Assembly (NCBI GenBank): GCA_049318625.1
Contig: JBMOGA010000061.1
Coordinates: 1-22,506, forward strand
DNA length: 22,506 nt
Direction: 5' to 3'
Origin: JBMOGA01 sp049318625
GTDB lineage: Bacteria > Pseudomonadota > Alphaproteobacteria > Rhizobiales > Hyphomicrobiaceae
Shown: in pieces, positions 14,532-22,202 of the stretch
Layout of the letters: each line of letters starts with the position of its first letter
How positions within the stretch are numbered: the first letter of the stretch is position 1
Translations under genes and position numbers: made by a program
The notes under the pieces: generated by a model
The model's input: the letters and a program-made list of their open reading frames with translations, nothing else
Database searches by the model: none
What the model was told of the DNA's origin: nothing

Positions 14532-14790
14532 ACTTCTTGCCGTCCTCGAGACAGATGATGAAGTCCGGATGGACCGACCGCTTCACCGGCACCGCGGGCT
14601 TCAGCTCGTCCCGGACCGGCTCCGGTGCGGACGACCCGACCCGCGACAGCGCGCCGTGCACATCGTTGATGAGCACCGGGAGATCGCTGGCGACGACCGT
14701 GTTGTTGCTGACGAAGGCCGAGACGATTTCGGCCGTCAACGTGATCAGGTCGGCTGATCCGTGATCGAGAGCGGCGATTTCCTTTTGCAT
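14359..14790 (-). CDS. mucR: MucR/Ros-family zinc-finger transcriptional regulator
   Basis: 143-aa MucR family regulator. These proteins bind AT-rich promoter DNA and silence or control exopolysaccharide, motility and cell-cycle genes in alphaproteobacteria. The zinc-finger region at 80-97 reads C80, D83, H93 and H97, with CLEDGKKFKSLKRHLRTH between. That is the CDHH variant in which Asp replaces the second Cys, known in rhizobial MucR proteins. The N-terminal helical region (about 1-50), ITLTAEIVSAFVSNN, carries the oligomerisation part of the family, and SPEEYREKWGLP after the finger is typical. Upstream lies a 407-bp AT-richer region, plausible for autoregulation. The 3' end overlaps the convergent small-protein frame. 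Confidence 0.95.
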   Translation of the reverse strand: MQKEIAALDHGSADLITLTAEIVSAFVSNNTVVASDLPVLINDVHGALSRVGSSAPEPVRDELKPAVPVKRSVHPDFIICLEDGKKFKSLKRHLRTHYNLSPEEYREKWGLPHDYPMVAPNYAAARSALAKQMGLGTRREKDE

Positions 14791-15197
14791 CGAACTCTAA
14801 CTGCGCCGGGACGGGCATACGGCCCGGCGTCCTCGAAGCTTGCGTTTGGGTGAGACAGCAAGACGAATACTGTCGTTTGGAAGTGTAGTTCCAGAAATGT
14901 CAATGACAACAAGTCCGCAATCCTGTCAACAGCCGAGTCTGCTTAGCAGATCGAAGCGAGTTGGTAGCAGTCGACGCTGCCACAGCCGATATTCGTCGAC
15001 GCCGTTCGCCAGACTTGCTTAAGATTAGACTGTCCAAGCGAGACGGCCTGGAAGACATGGACTTTCGTACGACTGGGGGCTGGACGAAGGTCCGCGGCCG
15101 AATTCCGAGCCGCACCGCCTCCCTCAATCGTGATTTGAACTTGTTCGACCCCATGCCGACATAGACCCGGTAACCCTGGGCATCCGAGGAGCGCGCC
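14791..15197. promoter_or_regulatory. 407-bp intergenic region upstream of mucR and msrB, AT-richer
   Basis: No convincing gene is seen; reverse-strand open frames here read as antisense of msrB and ptrB without ribosome binding sites. The stretch is AT-richer than its surroundings (about 45% G+C at 14881-14940 by hand count). It carries a palindrome TGTCAATGACA (14898-14908), CTGTCAACAG (14923-14932) and a direct repeat GTCGACGC (14970-14977 and 14995-15002). MucR proteins prefer AT-rich DNA and often bind their own promoter, so this is a plausible autoregulatory region. A small RNA cannot be excluded. Confidence 0.4.
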
Positions 15198-15629
15198 ATG
15201 AGCGATATCAAGTCCACCAGCACGTCGGTCAAGGTGCAGAAGACGGATGCGGAGTGGCGGGCGCAGCTGTCGCCGGAGGCCTTTCGGGTGGCCCGCAAGC
15301 ATGGCACCGAGCGCGCGTTCACCAGCCCCCTCAACGACGAGAAGCGCGCCGGCACGTTCATGTGCGTGTGCTGCGGTCAGGCCCTGTTCACCTCGGCCGA
15401 CAAGTTCGACAGCGGTACGGGCTGGCCGAGCTATACCCGGCCGATGTCGCCGGAGGCCGTGGGTGAGCACGACGACCGCTCGTTCTTCATGCGCCGCACC
15501 GAGGTCCATTGCGCCCGCTGCGACGCCCATCTCGGCCACGTCTTCCCGGACGGCCCACGTCCGACCGGCCTGCGCTACTGCATCAATGGAGTCGCACTCG
15601 CATTCGAGCCCGAGCCGGGCAAGGGCTGA
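15198..15629 (+). CDS. msrB: Peptide-methionine (R)-S-oxide reductase
   Basis: 143-aa MsrB. It reduces the R epimer of methionine sulfoxide in proteins, repairing oxidative damage, and is recycled by thioredoxin. Structural zinc is held by C56, C59, C105 and C108 (CVCC and CARC). The catalytic cysteine is C128 in RYCINGVAL. Substrate-pocket motifs SGTGWPS (72-78) and HLGHVFPDG (111-119) are intact. The typical N-terminal EWRAQLSPEAFRVARKHGTE stretch is present (core LSPEAFRVARKHGTE). The ATG has GAGGAG about six to eight bases upstream. There is no signal peptide, so it acts in the cytoplasm. Oligopeptidase B follows after 89 bp on the same strand. Confidence 0.97.
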   Translation: MSDIKSTSTSVKVQKTDAEWRAQLSPEAFRVARKHGTERAFTSPLNDEKRAGTFMCVCCGQALFTSADKFDSGTGWPSYTRPMSPEAVGEHDDRSFFMRRTEVHCARCDAHLGHVFPDGPRPTGLRYCINGVALAFEPEPGKG

Positions 15630-15718
15630 CCCTACCCCCCACGCCATACGCCTTGCCGACACCTCCGGCGCGGAGCATCCTCCGCGCCGTTTCGCTATCG
15701 ACAGATTGGACCGATCCG

Positions 15719-17830
15719 ATGCCGACCACCGCCGTGCCGCCTCTCCCCGAGCCACCCAAGGCCGACAAGCGCCCGGTCGCCACCACGGTACATGGCGTGA
15801 CGCTGGTCGACGAGTTCGCCTGGCTGCGCGCCGAGCACTGGCAGGACGTGATGCGCGACCCGTCGGTGCTACCGGCCGACATCCGCGCCCACCTCGAGGC
15901 CGAGAACGCCCACACCGGCGCCATCATGGCCGATACCGAGACGCTGCAGGCCGACCTGTTCCGCGAGATGAAGGCCCGCATCAAGGAGGACGACAGTTCC
16001 GTCCCGGCCACCGATGGTCCGTTCGCCTATTACACGAGCTACGTCACCGGCGGACAGTATCCCCGCCTGTGCCGCCGTCCGCGCGACGCCGGTGACGAGC
16101 AGATCCTGCTCGACGGTAATGCCGAGTCCGCCGGCAAGGCCTACTGGCAGCTCGGCGCCACCGCCCACAGCCCCGACCACCGCCTGCTGGCCTATGCCCT
16201 CGACGACAAGGGCTCGGAGCTGTTCACCATTCGCGTGCGCGACATCGCCACCGGTCGCGACCTCGCCGACGAGATCCCCGACACCCGCGGCGGCATCGTC
16301 TGGTCGAAAGACTCGACCACGCTGTTCTATGTCCGGCTCGACGCCCAACAGCGGCCGCTGTTCGTCTATCGCCACAAGATCGGCACCCCGGCCGCCGACG
16401 ACGTGCTAGTCTACGAGGAGGCCGATACCGGCTTCTTCGTCGGCGTCGGCCAGACCCAGTCCGGCGATTTCGTGCTGGTCGAAACCCACGACCACGAGAC
16501 CAGCGAAGTCCATCTGATCGACGCCGCGCGCCCCGAGACCACGCCCCGCCTCGTCGCCGCCCGCACCCGCGGCCACGAGTATGCCGTCGAGCACCACGGC
16601 GACCGCCTCGTCATCACCACCAACTCGGGCGATGCCGAGGATTTCCGCATCTGCACGGCGCCGGTCGCAACGCCCGGGCCGGAGAGCTGGTCCGAGCTGG
16701 TGCCGCATGTCCCGGGCCGGCTCATCCTCGAAACGATCGTCTACAAGGATCATTTCACGCGGCTCGAGCGCGAAGGCGGGCTGCCCCGCATCGTCATCCA
16801 TCGCTTCGGCGACGGCGCCGAACATGTCGTCGCCTTCGACGAGGAGGCCTATGCCCTCGGCGTTTCGTCCGGCTACGAGTACGCCACGACGACGCTGCGC
16901 TTCACCTACTCGTCGATGACCACGCCGGCCCAGGTCTACGATTACGACGTCGAAAGCCGCGCCCGCGTGCTGCGCAAGACCCAGGAGGTGCCGAGCGGCC
17001 ACGACCCGAGCCGCTACGTCACCCGCCGCCTGCACGCCCGCGCCGCCGACGACGCCCTCGTGCCGGTCTCGCTGCTCTACCGCCGCGACACCCCCCTCGA
17101 CGGCTCCGCGCCGCTCTTCCTCTACGGCTATGGCAGCTATGGCATCTCGATCCCCGCGAGCTTCTCGACCACCCGCCTGTCGCTGGTCGACCGTGGCTTC
17201 GTCTTCGCCATCGCCCACGTCCGCGGCGGCAAGGATAAGGGCTATCGTTGGTACACCGACGGCAAGCACCGCAAGAAGCTCAATACGTTTACGGATTTCA
17301 TCGCCGCCGCCCAGCATCTGGTCGCCGAGAGGTTCACGAAGCGCGGCCGCATCGTCGCCAACGGCGGCTCGGCGGGCGGCATGCTCATGGGCGCCATCGC
17401 CAACATGGCGCCCGAGCTGTTCCTCGGCATCATCGCCGACGTCCCGTTCGTCGACGTGCTGAACACCATGCTCGACAAGGATCTGCCGCTCACCCCGCCC
17501 GAGTGGCCCGAATGGGGCAACCCGATCGACAGCCGCGAGGACTTCGAGATCATCCGCTCCTACAGCCCCTACGACAACGTCGCCGCCAAGGCCTACCCGC
17601 ACATCCTGGCGTTCGCCGGCCTCACCGACCCGCGCGTCACCTACTGGGAGCCGGCGAAGTGGGTGGCGCGCTTGCGCGACCGCCGCACCAACGACAATCT
17701 GCTGATCCTGAAAACCAACATGGAGGCGGGCCACGGCGGCGCCTCCGGCCGCTTCGAACAGTTGAAGGAGATCGCCTTCGACTACGCTTTCGCTCTCAAG
17801 GTCGCGGGGCGATCCGGCGCGGCCCCCTGA
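15719..17830 (+). CDS. ptrB: Oligopeptidase B (S9 prolyl oligopeptidase family)
   Basis: 703-aa serine peptidase of family S9A, the normal length for oligopeptidase B, which cleaves short peptides after Arg or Lys. An N-terminal beta-propeller (about residues 70-410) precedes the alpha/beta-hydrolase domain. The catalytic triad is S551 in NGGSAGGML, D637 in GLTDPRV and H672 in EAGHGGASGRF. The RGGKDKGYRWY segment before the nucleophile elbow is typical. The start at MPTTAVPP fits family length; a longer frame from 15509 runs through msrB and is spurious. There is no signal peptide, so it is cytoplasmic. Its stop codon lies in the left copy of a 23-bp direct repeat that flanks the next gene. 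Confidence 0.95.
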   Translation: MPTTAVPPLPEPPKADKRPVATTVHGVTLVDEFAWLRAEHWQDVMRDPSVLPADIRAHLEAENAHTGAIMADTETLQADLFREMKARIKEDDSSVPATDGPFAYYTSYVTGGQYPRLCRRPRDAGDEQILLDGNAESAGKAYWQLGATAHSPDHRLLAYALDDKGSELFTIRVRDIATGRDLADEIPDTRGGIVWSKDSTTLFYVRLDAQQRPLFVYRHKIGTPAADDVLVYEEADTGFFVGVGQTQSGDFVLVETHDHETSEVHLIDAARPETTPRLVAARTRGHEYAVEHHGDRLVITTNSGDAEDFRICTAPVATPGPESWSELVPHVPGRLILETIVYKDHFTRLEREGGLPRIVIHRFGDGAEHVVAFDEEAYALGVSSGYEYATTTLRFTYSSMTTPAQVYDYDVESRARVLRKTQEVPSGHDPSRYVTRRLHARAADDALVPVSLLYRRDTPLDGSAPLFLYGYGSYGISIPASFSTTRLSLVDRGFVFAIAHVRGGKDKGYRWYTDGKHRKKLNTFTDFIAAAQHLVAERFTKRGRIVANGGSAGGMLMGAIANMAPELFLGIIADVPFVDVLNTMLDKDLPLTPPEWPEWGNPIDSREDFEIIRSYSPYDNVAAKAYPHILAFAGLTDPRVTYWEPAKWVARLRDRRTNDNLLILKTNMEAGHGGASGRFEQLKEIAFDYAFALKVAGRSGAAP

Positions 17831-17850
17831 GTGGCGGGCCCGGATCGCAT
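17828..17850. repeat. Direct repeat, left copy flanking lysE gene
   Basis: TGAGTGGCGGGCCCG (17828-17842) is repeated exactly at 18657-18671. The next eight bases (GATCGCAT versus AATGGCAT) differ at only two positions, giving 21 of 23 matches. This copy begins with the ptrB stop codon and ends at the last base of the lysE stop codon. The two copies bracket the lysE gene almost exactly. Confidence 0.75.
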
Positions 17851-18524
17851 CACCGGAGCCATAGAAGCAGGAGTTCGCCGATCAGCAGGCCGCCGAACGC
17901 CACCAGGAGAACTCCGGCGACACGGTTGATCTTGCGCAACCGTGCAAGGTCGATGCGATGACGGATGCGGCCGATCATCATAGACAGCGCGATCCACCAC
18001 GCCGTGCTGCCGGCCATGATGGACGCCACCATGGTCATCGCGTCGATGCGTCCGCGGACTTCCACGAACGAGGACACGCCGCCGAAAATGGCGATGAGAC
18101 CCAGCACCGCCCCCGGATTGGTGATGGTCAGGAAAAACGTCTTCGGGATATCCCAGGCGACGTGCCCGATCGCGCCCCAGATCGTGTCCCAGCCCTTCTC
18201 CTCGTCGCGCGGCGGTTCGATGTGCGGCTCGGTCCGGTAGAGCTTCAGGCCAAACAGGGCGACGACGATCCCGCCGACCAGCTGGATCGAGTGGCGGTAA
18301 TCGGAGATGGCACCCGAGATGGCGCCGACACCCATCGCGGCGGTGAAAGCGATCAGACCGTCGCCGAGCACGGCGCCGAGGCCCGCCGCGATACCCGCCA
18401 CCACGCCGTGCGAGATCGCGCGCTGAATGCACAGGACATTGACCGGACCGACCGGCGCGGCGATGAGAACACCGACGATGAGCCCGATAGGCACGATCAG
18501 GGGATTGGGGATGAGTTCCAGCAC
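17850..18524 (-). CDS. LysE/RhtB-family translocator
   Basis: 224-aa integral membrane protein of the LysE superfamily, small exporters of amino acids or their derivatives. About six hydrophobic segments are visible. The N-terminal helix contains the family signature APVGPVNVLCIQRAI (about 23-37, the GPxN-type motif). A cytoplasmic loop rich in Glu/Asp/Lys lies around 98-112, and the ITNPGAVLGLIAIFGG stretch (about 134-149) is characteristic. The substrate is unknown; lysine, homoserine and threonine are known in the family. It is the only minus-strand gene in a long plus-strand run. It is bracketed by 23-bp direct repeats, which suggests that it was inserted there. Confidence 0.92.
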   Translation of the reverse strand: MLELIPNPLIVPIGLIVGVLIAAPVGPVNVLCIQRAISHGVVAGIAAGLGAVLGDGLIAFTAAMGVGAISGAISDYRHSIQLVGGIVVALFGLKLYRTEPHIEPPRDEEKGWDTIWGAIGHVAWDIPKTFFLTITNPGAVLGLIAIFGGVSSFVEVRGRIDAMTMVASIMAGSTAWWIALSMMIGRIRHRIDLARLRKINRVAGVLLVAFGGLLIGELLLLWLR

Positions 18525-18639
18525 CGTTCAGCGGACTTTCGGTTCGCGGGCCGGCACGGCCGGTCCAACGGACACGGACGGCCGCTCACCGACGGCGGGC
18601 AACGGATGCGCAGAGCACGGCGGCAAGAGATCCCCATTG

Positions 18640-19245
18640 GTGGTCAGAGGCGGCGGTGAGTGGCGGGCCCGAATGGCATTGGTAGTGGTCGCCATCGGGC
18701 TTGTCCATGCGGCCTCCGCCGAAAACGCCGCCGCTCAGACACCGTCCAAGCGCCCGCCGATCACCGACCGCGGGCCGGCCCCGCGACCGAAGCCGGCAGC
18801 CCTGCCACCCCAAGTCGTCGAGATGCGCGACGCTCTTCTGGCGGCGGCCGCGCTCGGCGACATCGGCGAACTGCTCACGCCCTTCGAATGGAACGAGTTG
18901 CCACCCGACATCGCCGACGGCCGAGCCGGCGATCCCATCGCCCATTGGCGCGCCACGTCCACCGACGGCCAGGGCCGCGAGATTCTCGCCGCGCTGGCGA
19001 ACGTGCTTTCGGTGCCGCCGGCCGTGCTGCCGGGCGGCCGCGACATCGAGAACAACCGCGTCTACGTTTGGCCCTATCTGGCCGAGTTGCCACTGGCCAC
19101 CCTGACGCCCGCCCAGGAGGTCGACCTCTACCGGCTGGTGCCGCCCGCCGAGGCGAAGGCCATGAAGGGCAAAGGTAAGTACACCGGCTGGCGGCTGGTG
19201 ATCGGCGCCGACGGCACCTGGATCAGCTTCAAGAGGGATCCTTGA
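18640..19245 (+). CDS. Exported protein of unknown function
   Basis: About 201 aa from a GTG at 18640, or 190 aa from an ATG at 18673. The GTG is preferred because it gives the signal peptide a basic N-terminus (the segment EWRARM before ALVVVAIGLVHAASA); the ribosome binding site is weak for both. The mature part has a Pro/Arg-rich linker and then a conserved domain: MRDALLAAAALGDIGELL, PFEWNELPPDI, NNRVYVWPYLAELPL and WRLVIGADGTWISF. I recognise this as a conserved hypothetical family in Hyphomicrobiales but know no function. It is periplasmic. The next gene, also exported, starts 44 bp downstream. The right direct repeat overlaps its start region. Confidence 0.75.
   Translation: MVRGGGEWRARMALVVVAIGLVHAASAENAAAQTPSKRPPITDRGPAPRPKPAALPPQVVEMRDALLAAAALGDIGELLTPFEWNELPPDIADGRAGDPIAHWRATSTDGQGREILAALANVLSVPPAVLPGGRDIENNRVYVWPYLAELPLATLTPAQEVDLYRLVPPAEAKAMKGKGKYTGWRLVIGADGTWISFKRDP
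18657..18679. repeat. Direct repeat, right copy flanking lysE gene
   Basis: Second copy of the element starting TGAGTGGCGGGCCCG, identical over 15 bp and 21 of 23 overall to 17828-17850. It contains the ATG (18673) of the exported-protein gene. If the intervening 829 bp were removed, the ptrB stop would adjoin this start, restoring a continuous plus-strand run. Confidence 0.75.
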
Positions 19246-19289
19246 TCCGGCCATTCCGGACGCCGCGGACGTGCGGTAATCTCACGCCC

Positions 19290-20744
19290 ATGATCCGCAT
19301 CGCATGGCTCGTGTTGCTGCTCGCCGTCGCGCCCGCCCCGGCCGGAGCCGACTGGCTGACCCGCATCCTGGCCGCCAGCGAACGCGCCGGCGGGAAGGCC
19401 GCGATCATCGGCGCCGGCGCCCTGGATCGGCTGGCCCGCCACATCAAAACCGCCGCCGCCGGCAAGTCGGGGCCGGTGCTCGGCGCCGCCGTCTCGCACG
19501 AAGGCCACTGGACCTTCGTCAACGCGGCGGGCGAGCGGCTGACTGCCGGCAATGCCGACGAGATGCGCCGGATCATTCCCGTGCTGACCGGCGCCGGCGG
19601 CGAGGTCAAGCCGACCCTCGTCCTCTCGGAGGACTCGATCTTCCGTCATCGCGAGCATTTGGGCGCCCTGCCACCGTCCTCCGGCCTCGCCGTGCTGGTC
19701 GGCACCGAGGCCTATCCGCTCGTCCGGCGTGGCGAGGCGCTGTTCGCCGAGGCCCGGCCCGGCGTGCTGATCGAGACGACCGGTCGCGCCGCCTTCGAAG
19801 AGGCCGCCTATCAGCTCGCCCGGCCGTTGCAGCGGTCCGAAGTGCGCATCCTGTCGCTCGCCGTCGATGGTCCGCAGACGCTGCCGCGCCTGCCGGCGCT
19901 CGGCGCCGACGGCCGCCCGCTGACCGACCTGATCGACCCCTACCGGCTGCCCGCGGCACTCTCCGTCATGACCGGACAGACCGCCGTCGTGATCGGCCGC
20001 GTCGAAGGCACCCTGCTGAACTTCCGCCTGCCCGCCGGGGGCGAGCGCAGCCTGCTGCTCGCCGACCTGACTGCCGCGGCCGCCCGCCACGACGTCAACC
20101 TGATCGTGCTGCAGGCACCCGCCGCCCGCCAGCCCGGCACCCGCACCTGGTTGTGGCAGCGCGTCGAGGTGAAAGGCCTCGAGCAGGCGCGCGACCGGTC
20201 GACCCTCGCCGACTTTGTCGATGCGCTGGCCGGCAGCGACCGCGCCGCACCCATGACCGTCGGCGCCGCCGCGCACGACTCTGGCCGCACGCGTCTGACA
20301 CTGCGCCAGCCCGATGCCGGCAGCGGCGTCGGCAGCCTCGTCGCCGATCTCACGGCCGAGGTCACCGGCCGGATCGTGAGCGCCGGCGCGGACGCCTATC
20401 TGGTGAGCGCCGATCGCCAGACCGAGTTGCAGCAACGACTGGTCCCCGGCATTCCCGCCGGTCTGCAGTACGGCTATGTCGGCCTGCTGGTCGCCGGCCT
20501 GATCGGCCTGCCGGCCGCGCGGCGGTGGTGGCTGCGGCTGTGGCCGCCCGAGCAGCGGGCCGACTACGCCGGCGCCGCCGGCTATCAGGCGGCCCGCATC
20601 GTCAAGCTGCTCGTCTTCGTGCTGGCGTTCCTGCCGCTGGTCGGCCTGCCGGCCGCGGTCTGGCATACGGTCCGCCAGACCGCCGACCTGCTCGCCTGGC
20701 CGTTCCGCCGGATCGCCGCGGCCGTCGCCCGCGGCCGCGCCTGA
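19290..20744 (+). CDS. Exported protein with C-terminal TM segments, unknown
   Basis: 484-aa protein, not recognised. The start is set at MIRIAWL, which gives a clean signal peptide (hydrophobic to about residue 16, cleavage near PAGADW); the longer frame from 19242 would place a basic leader before it. A large domain of about 370 residues, probably periplasmic, follows, rich in Ala, Gly, Leu and Arg. Two TM segments then lie around 398-417 (YGYVGLLVAGLIGLPAA) and 445-468 (VKLLVFVLAFLPLVG), and the tail is basic. Segments such as GLAVLVGTEAYPLV and LNFRLPAGGERSLLLADL suggest alternating strands and helices but no known motif. It follows another exported unknown by 44 bp and is probably co-transcribed. 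An envelope role is inferred from topology. Confidence 0.8.
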   Translation: MIRIAWLVLLLAVAPAPAGADWLTRILAASERAGGKAAIIGAGALDRLARHIKTAAAGKSGPVLGAAVSHEGHWTFVNAAGERLTAGNADEMRRIIPVLTGAGGEVKPTLVLSEDSIFRHREHLGALPPSSGLAVLVGTEAYPLVRRGEALFAEARPGVLIETTGRAAFEEAAYQLARPLQRSEVRILSLAVDGPQTLPRLPALGADGRPLTDLIDPYRLPAALSVMTGQTAVVIGRVEGTLLNFRLPAGGERSLLLADLTAAAARHDVNLIVLQAPAARQPGTRTWLWQRVEVKGLEQARDRSTLADFVDALAGSDRAAPMTVGAAAHDSGRTRLTLRQPDAGSGVGSLVADLTAEVTGRIVSAGADAYLVSADRQTELQQRLVPGIPAGLQYGYVGLLVAGLIGLPAARRWWLRLWPPEQRADYAGAAGYQAARIVKLLVFVLAFLPLVGLPAAVWHTVRQTADLLAWPFRRIAAAVARGRA

Positions 20745-20843
20745 CGGAACCGCCCGGCGATAATCTGATCGCGCGCACTGTTCCGGGTCCGGTGTGGACG
20801 CTAGAGTGACGTCCAACGACAACAGGAAACGCCCGCCGGTCCC

Positions 20844-21782
20844 ATGACGCTGCTCATCACGCATCCCTGCTTCGTGCTCCACGACACCGGCCCCGGACAC
20901 CCCGAGCGGCCGGACCGTATGCGCGCCATCGACAAGGTCCTGACGCACGAGTTGTTCAACGACCTGGCGCGGGTCGAGGCGCCGCTGCGCGACGACGTGG
21001 AGCGCTGGATCGCGCTGGCCCATCCGGAGTCCTACATCGCCGAACTGAAGGCCTCCCGGCCCGAGCCCGGCGCCGAGGCCGTCCGGCTCGATCCCGACAC
21101 CGTCATGTCGCCCGGCACCTGGGAAGCCGCCCTGCGGGCGGTCGGCGCCGGCCTGATGGCCGTCGACGAGGTGTTCGCCAAAACCAGCAGGAACGTCTTC
21201 TGCCAGGTGCGCCCCTGCGGTCACCACGCAGAGACGGCCCGCGCCATGGGCTTCTGCCTGTTCAACAACGTCGCCATCGCCGGCATGTACGCTCGCGCGA
21301 AATATGGCGCCGAGCGGATCGCCGTCGTCGACTTCGACGTCCACCACGGCAACGGCACCCAGGACATCTTCTGGTCTGACAAGGATCTGTTCTTCGCCTC
21401 CACCCACCAGATGCCGCTCTACCCGGGCACCGGCGAGTGGTCGGAAACCGGCACCTCGAACAACATCTGCAACGCCCCGCTGCGCCCCTTCGACGGCGGC
21501 GAGCAGTTCCGCGACGCTTTCGAGCAGCGGGTCCTACCCGCGCTGGACGCCTTCCGGCCCGACATCGTCCTGATTTCCGCCGGGTTCGACGCCCACGACA
21601 GCGACCCGCTCGCGAATCTCTGCCTCCAGGAGGCCGATTTCCGCTGGGCGACCGAGAAGCTCATCCAGATCGCCGACCAGCGCGCCGATGGCCGCCTGGT
21701 CTCGATGCTGGAGGGTGGCTACGACCTGCGTGCGCTCGCCCGGTCGGTGGCCGTGCACGTCAAGGCCATGATGGAGGCTTGA
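20844..21782 (+). CDS. Histone deacetylase-family deacetylase (class II / acetylpolyamine amidohydrolase type)
   Basis: 312-aa zinc-dependent deacetylase of the arginase/HDAC fold. Zinc ligands are D165 and H167 in DFDVHHGNGT and D249 in SAGFDAHDSDPL. The catalytic His pair is H127/H128 in RPCGHHAE, and the transition-state Tyr lies in LEGGYDL. The substrate in bacteria is uncertain; acetylpolyamines, acetylated small molecules and protein lysines are all possible. A decarboxylase and an agmatinase-family gene are in the same window but about 18 kb away, so no operon link exists. The xseB gene begins 50 bp downstream, and the HDAC-like gene, xseB and dxs form an order common in Hyphomicrobiales. 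Confidence 0.93.
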   Translation: MTLLITHPCFVLHDTGPGHPERPDRMRAIDKVLTHELFNDLARVEAPLRDDVERWIALAHPESYIAELKASRPEPGAEAVRLDPDTVMSPGTWEAALRAVGAGLMAVDEVFAKTSRNVFCQVRPCGHHAETARAMGFCLFNNVAIAGMYARAKYGAERIAVVDFDVHHGNGTQDIFWSDKDLFFASTHQMPLYPGTGEWSETGTSNNICNAPLRPFDGGEQFRDAFEQRVLPALDAFRPDIVLISAGFDAHDSDPLANLCLQEADFRWATEKLIQIADQRADGRLVSMLEGGYDLRALARSVAVHVKAMMEA

Positions 21783-21832
21783 GGCCGACACCTTCCGCCC
21801 CTATCCAGGGCGACGAATCCGAGGGCGGGCAG

Positions 21833-22093
21833 ATGAAGGCAGCCGTGAAGAACGCAGATATCAAGGAACTGAGCTTCGAGAAGGCGCTCAAGGAACTCGA
21901 GGGCATCGTCGGGCGCCTCGAGCGCGGCGACGTCGAGCTCGAGGAAAGCATCGTCATCTACGAGCGCGGCGAGGCGCTACGCGAGCATTGCGATCGCCTG
22001 CTGCGCCAGGCCGAGGCCAAGGTGGAGAAGCTCACCTTCGGCAATGGCGGTGGCGAGCCGAAGGGCACCGAGCCGCTGGACCCTGTGAATTGA
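21833..22093 (+). CDS. xseB: Exodeoxyribonuclease VII small subunit
   Basis: 86-aa XseB. It forms exonuclease VII with XseA, degrading single-stranded DNA in both directions and acting in repair. The family core is clear: SFEKALKELEGIVGRLERGD (14-33), then a conserved acidic helix ELEESIVIYERGEAL and the helix CDRLLRQAEAKVEKL. The start at MKAAVKN gives normal length. XseA is not in the window. The gene lies between the HDAC-like gene and dxs, the usual position in many alphaproteobacteria, where xseB often joins isoprenoid genes in one transcript. Confidence 0.96.
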   Translation: MKAAVKNADIKELSFEKALKELEGIVGRLERGDVELEESIVIYERGEALREHCDRLLRQAEAKVEKLTFGNGGGEPKGTEPLDPVN

Positions 22094-22202
22094 CCGGCGC
22101 CGGGGCGAGGCTCGGCTCACGTGTCGCGGCGCGCTCCGGTGATCTGTCGGGCAACTTCAACGTATCCCCAAGACGGGCCTGTACCGGATGGGGAGGCATG
22201 TC

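Noticed and set aside
14943..15755. Minus-strand frames covering msrB and the region upstream of mucR
   Set aside because: No ribosome binding site or domain was seen; they mainly read antisense through msrB, which is certain.
16406..17734. 442-codon minus-strand open frame within oligopeptidase B
   Set aside because: Antisense to an intact S9 peptidase with a complete triad; Asp/Val/Gly-biased with no recognisable domain.
19128..21407. 759-codon open frame on the minus strand opposite the exported-protein and HDAC-like genes
   Set aside because: It is antisense to two well-supported plus-strand genes, has low-complexity Gly/Ala/Gln/Asp/Arg composition typical of high-GC shadow frames, and shows no domain.
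812..21782. One polyamine system joining decarboxylase, agmatinase and HDAC-like deacetylase
   Set aside because: The deacetylase is about 18 kb from the operon with many unrelated genes between; there is no shared regulation visible.
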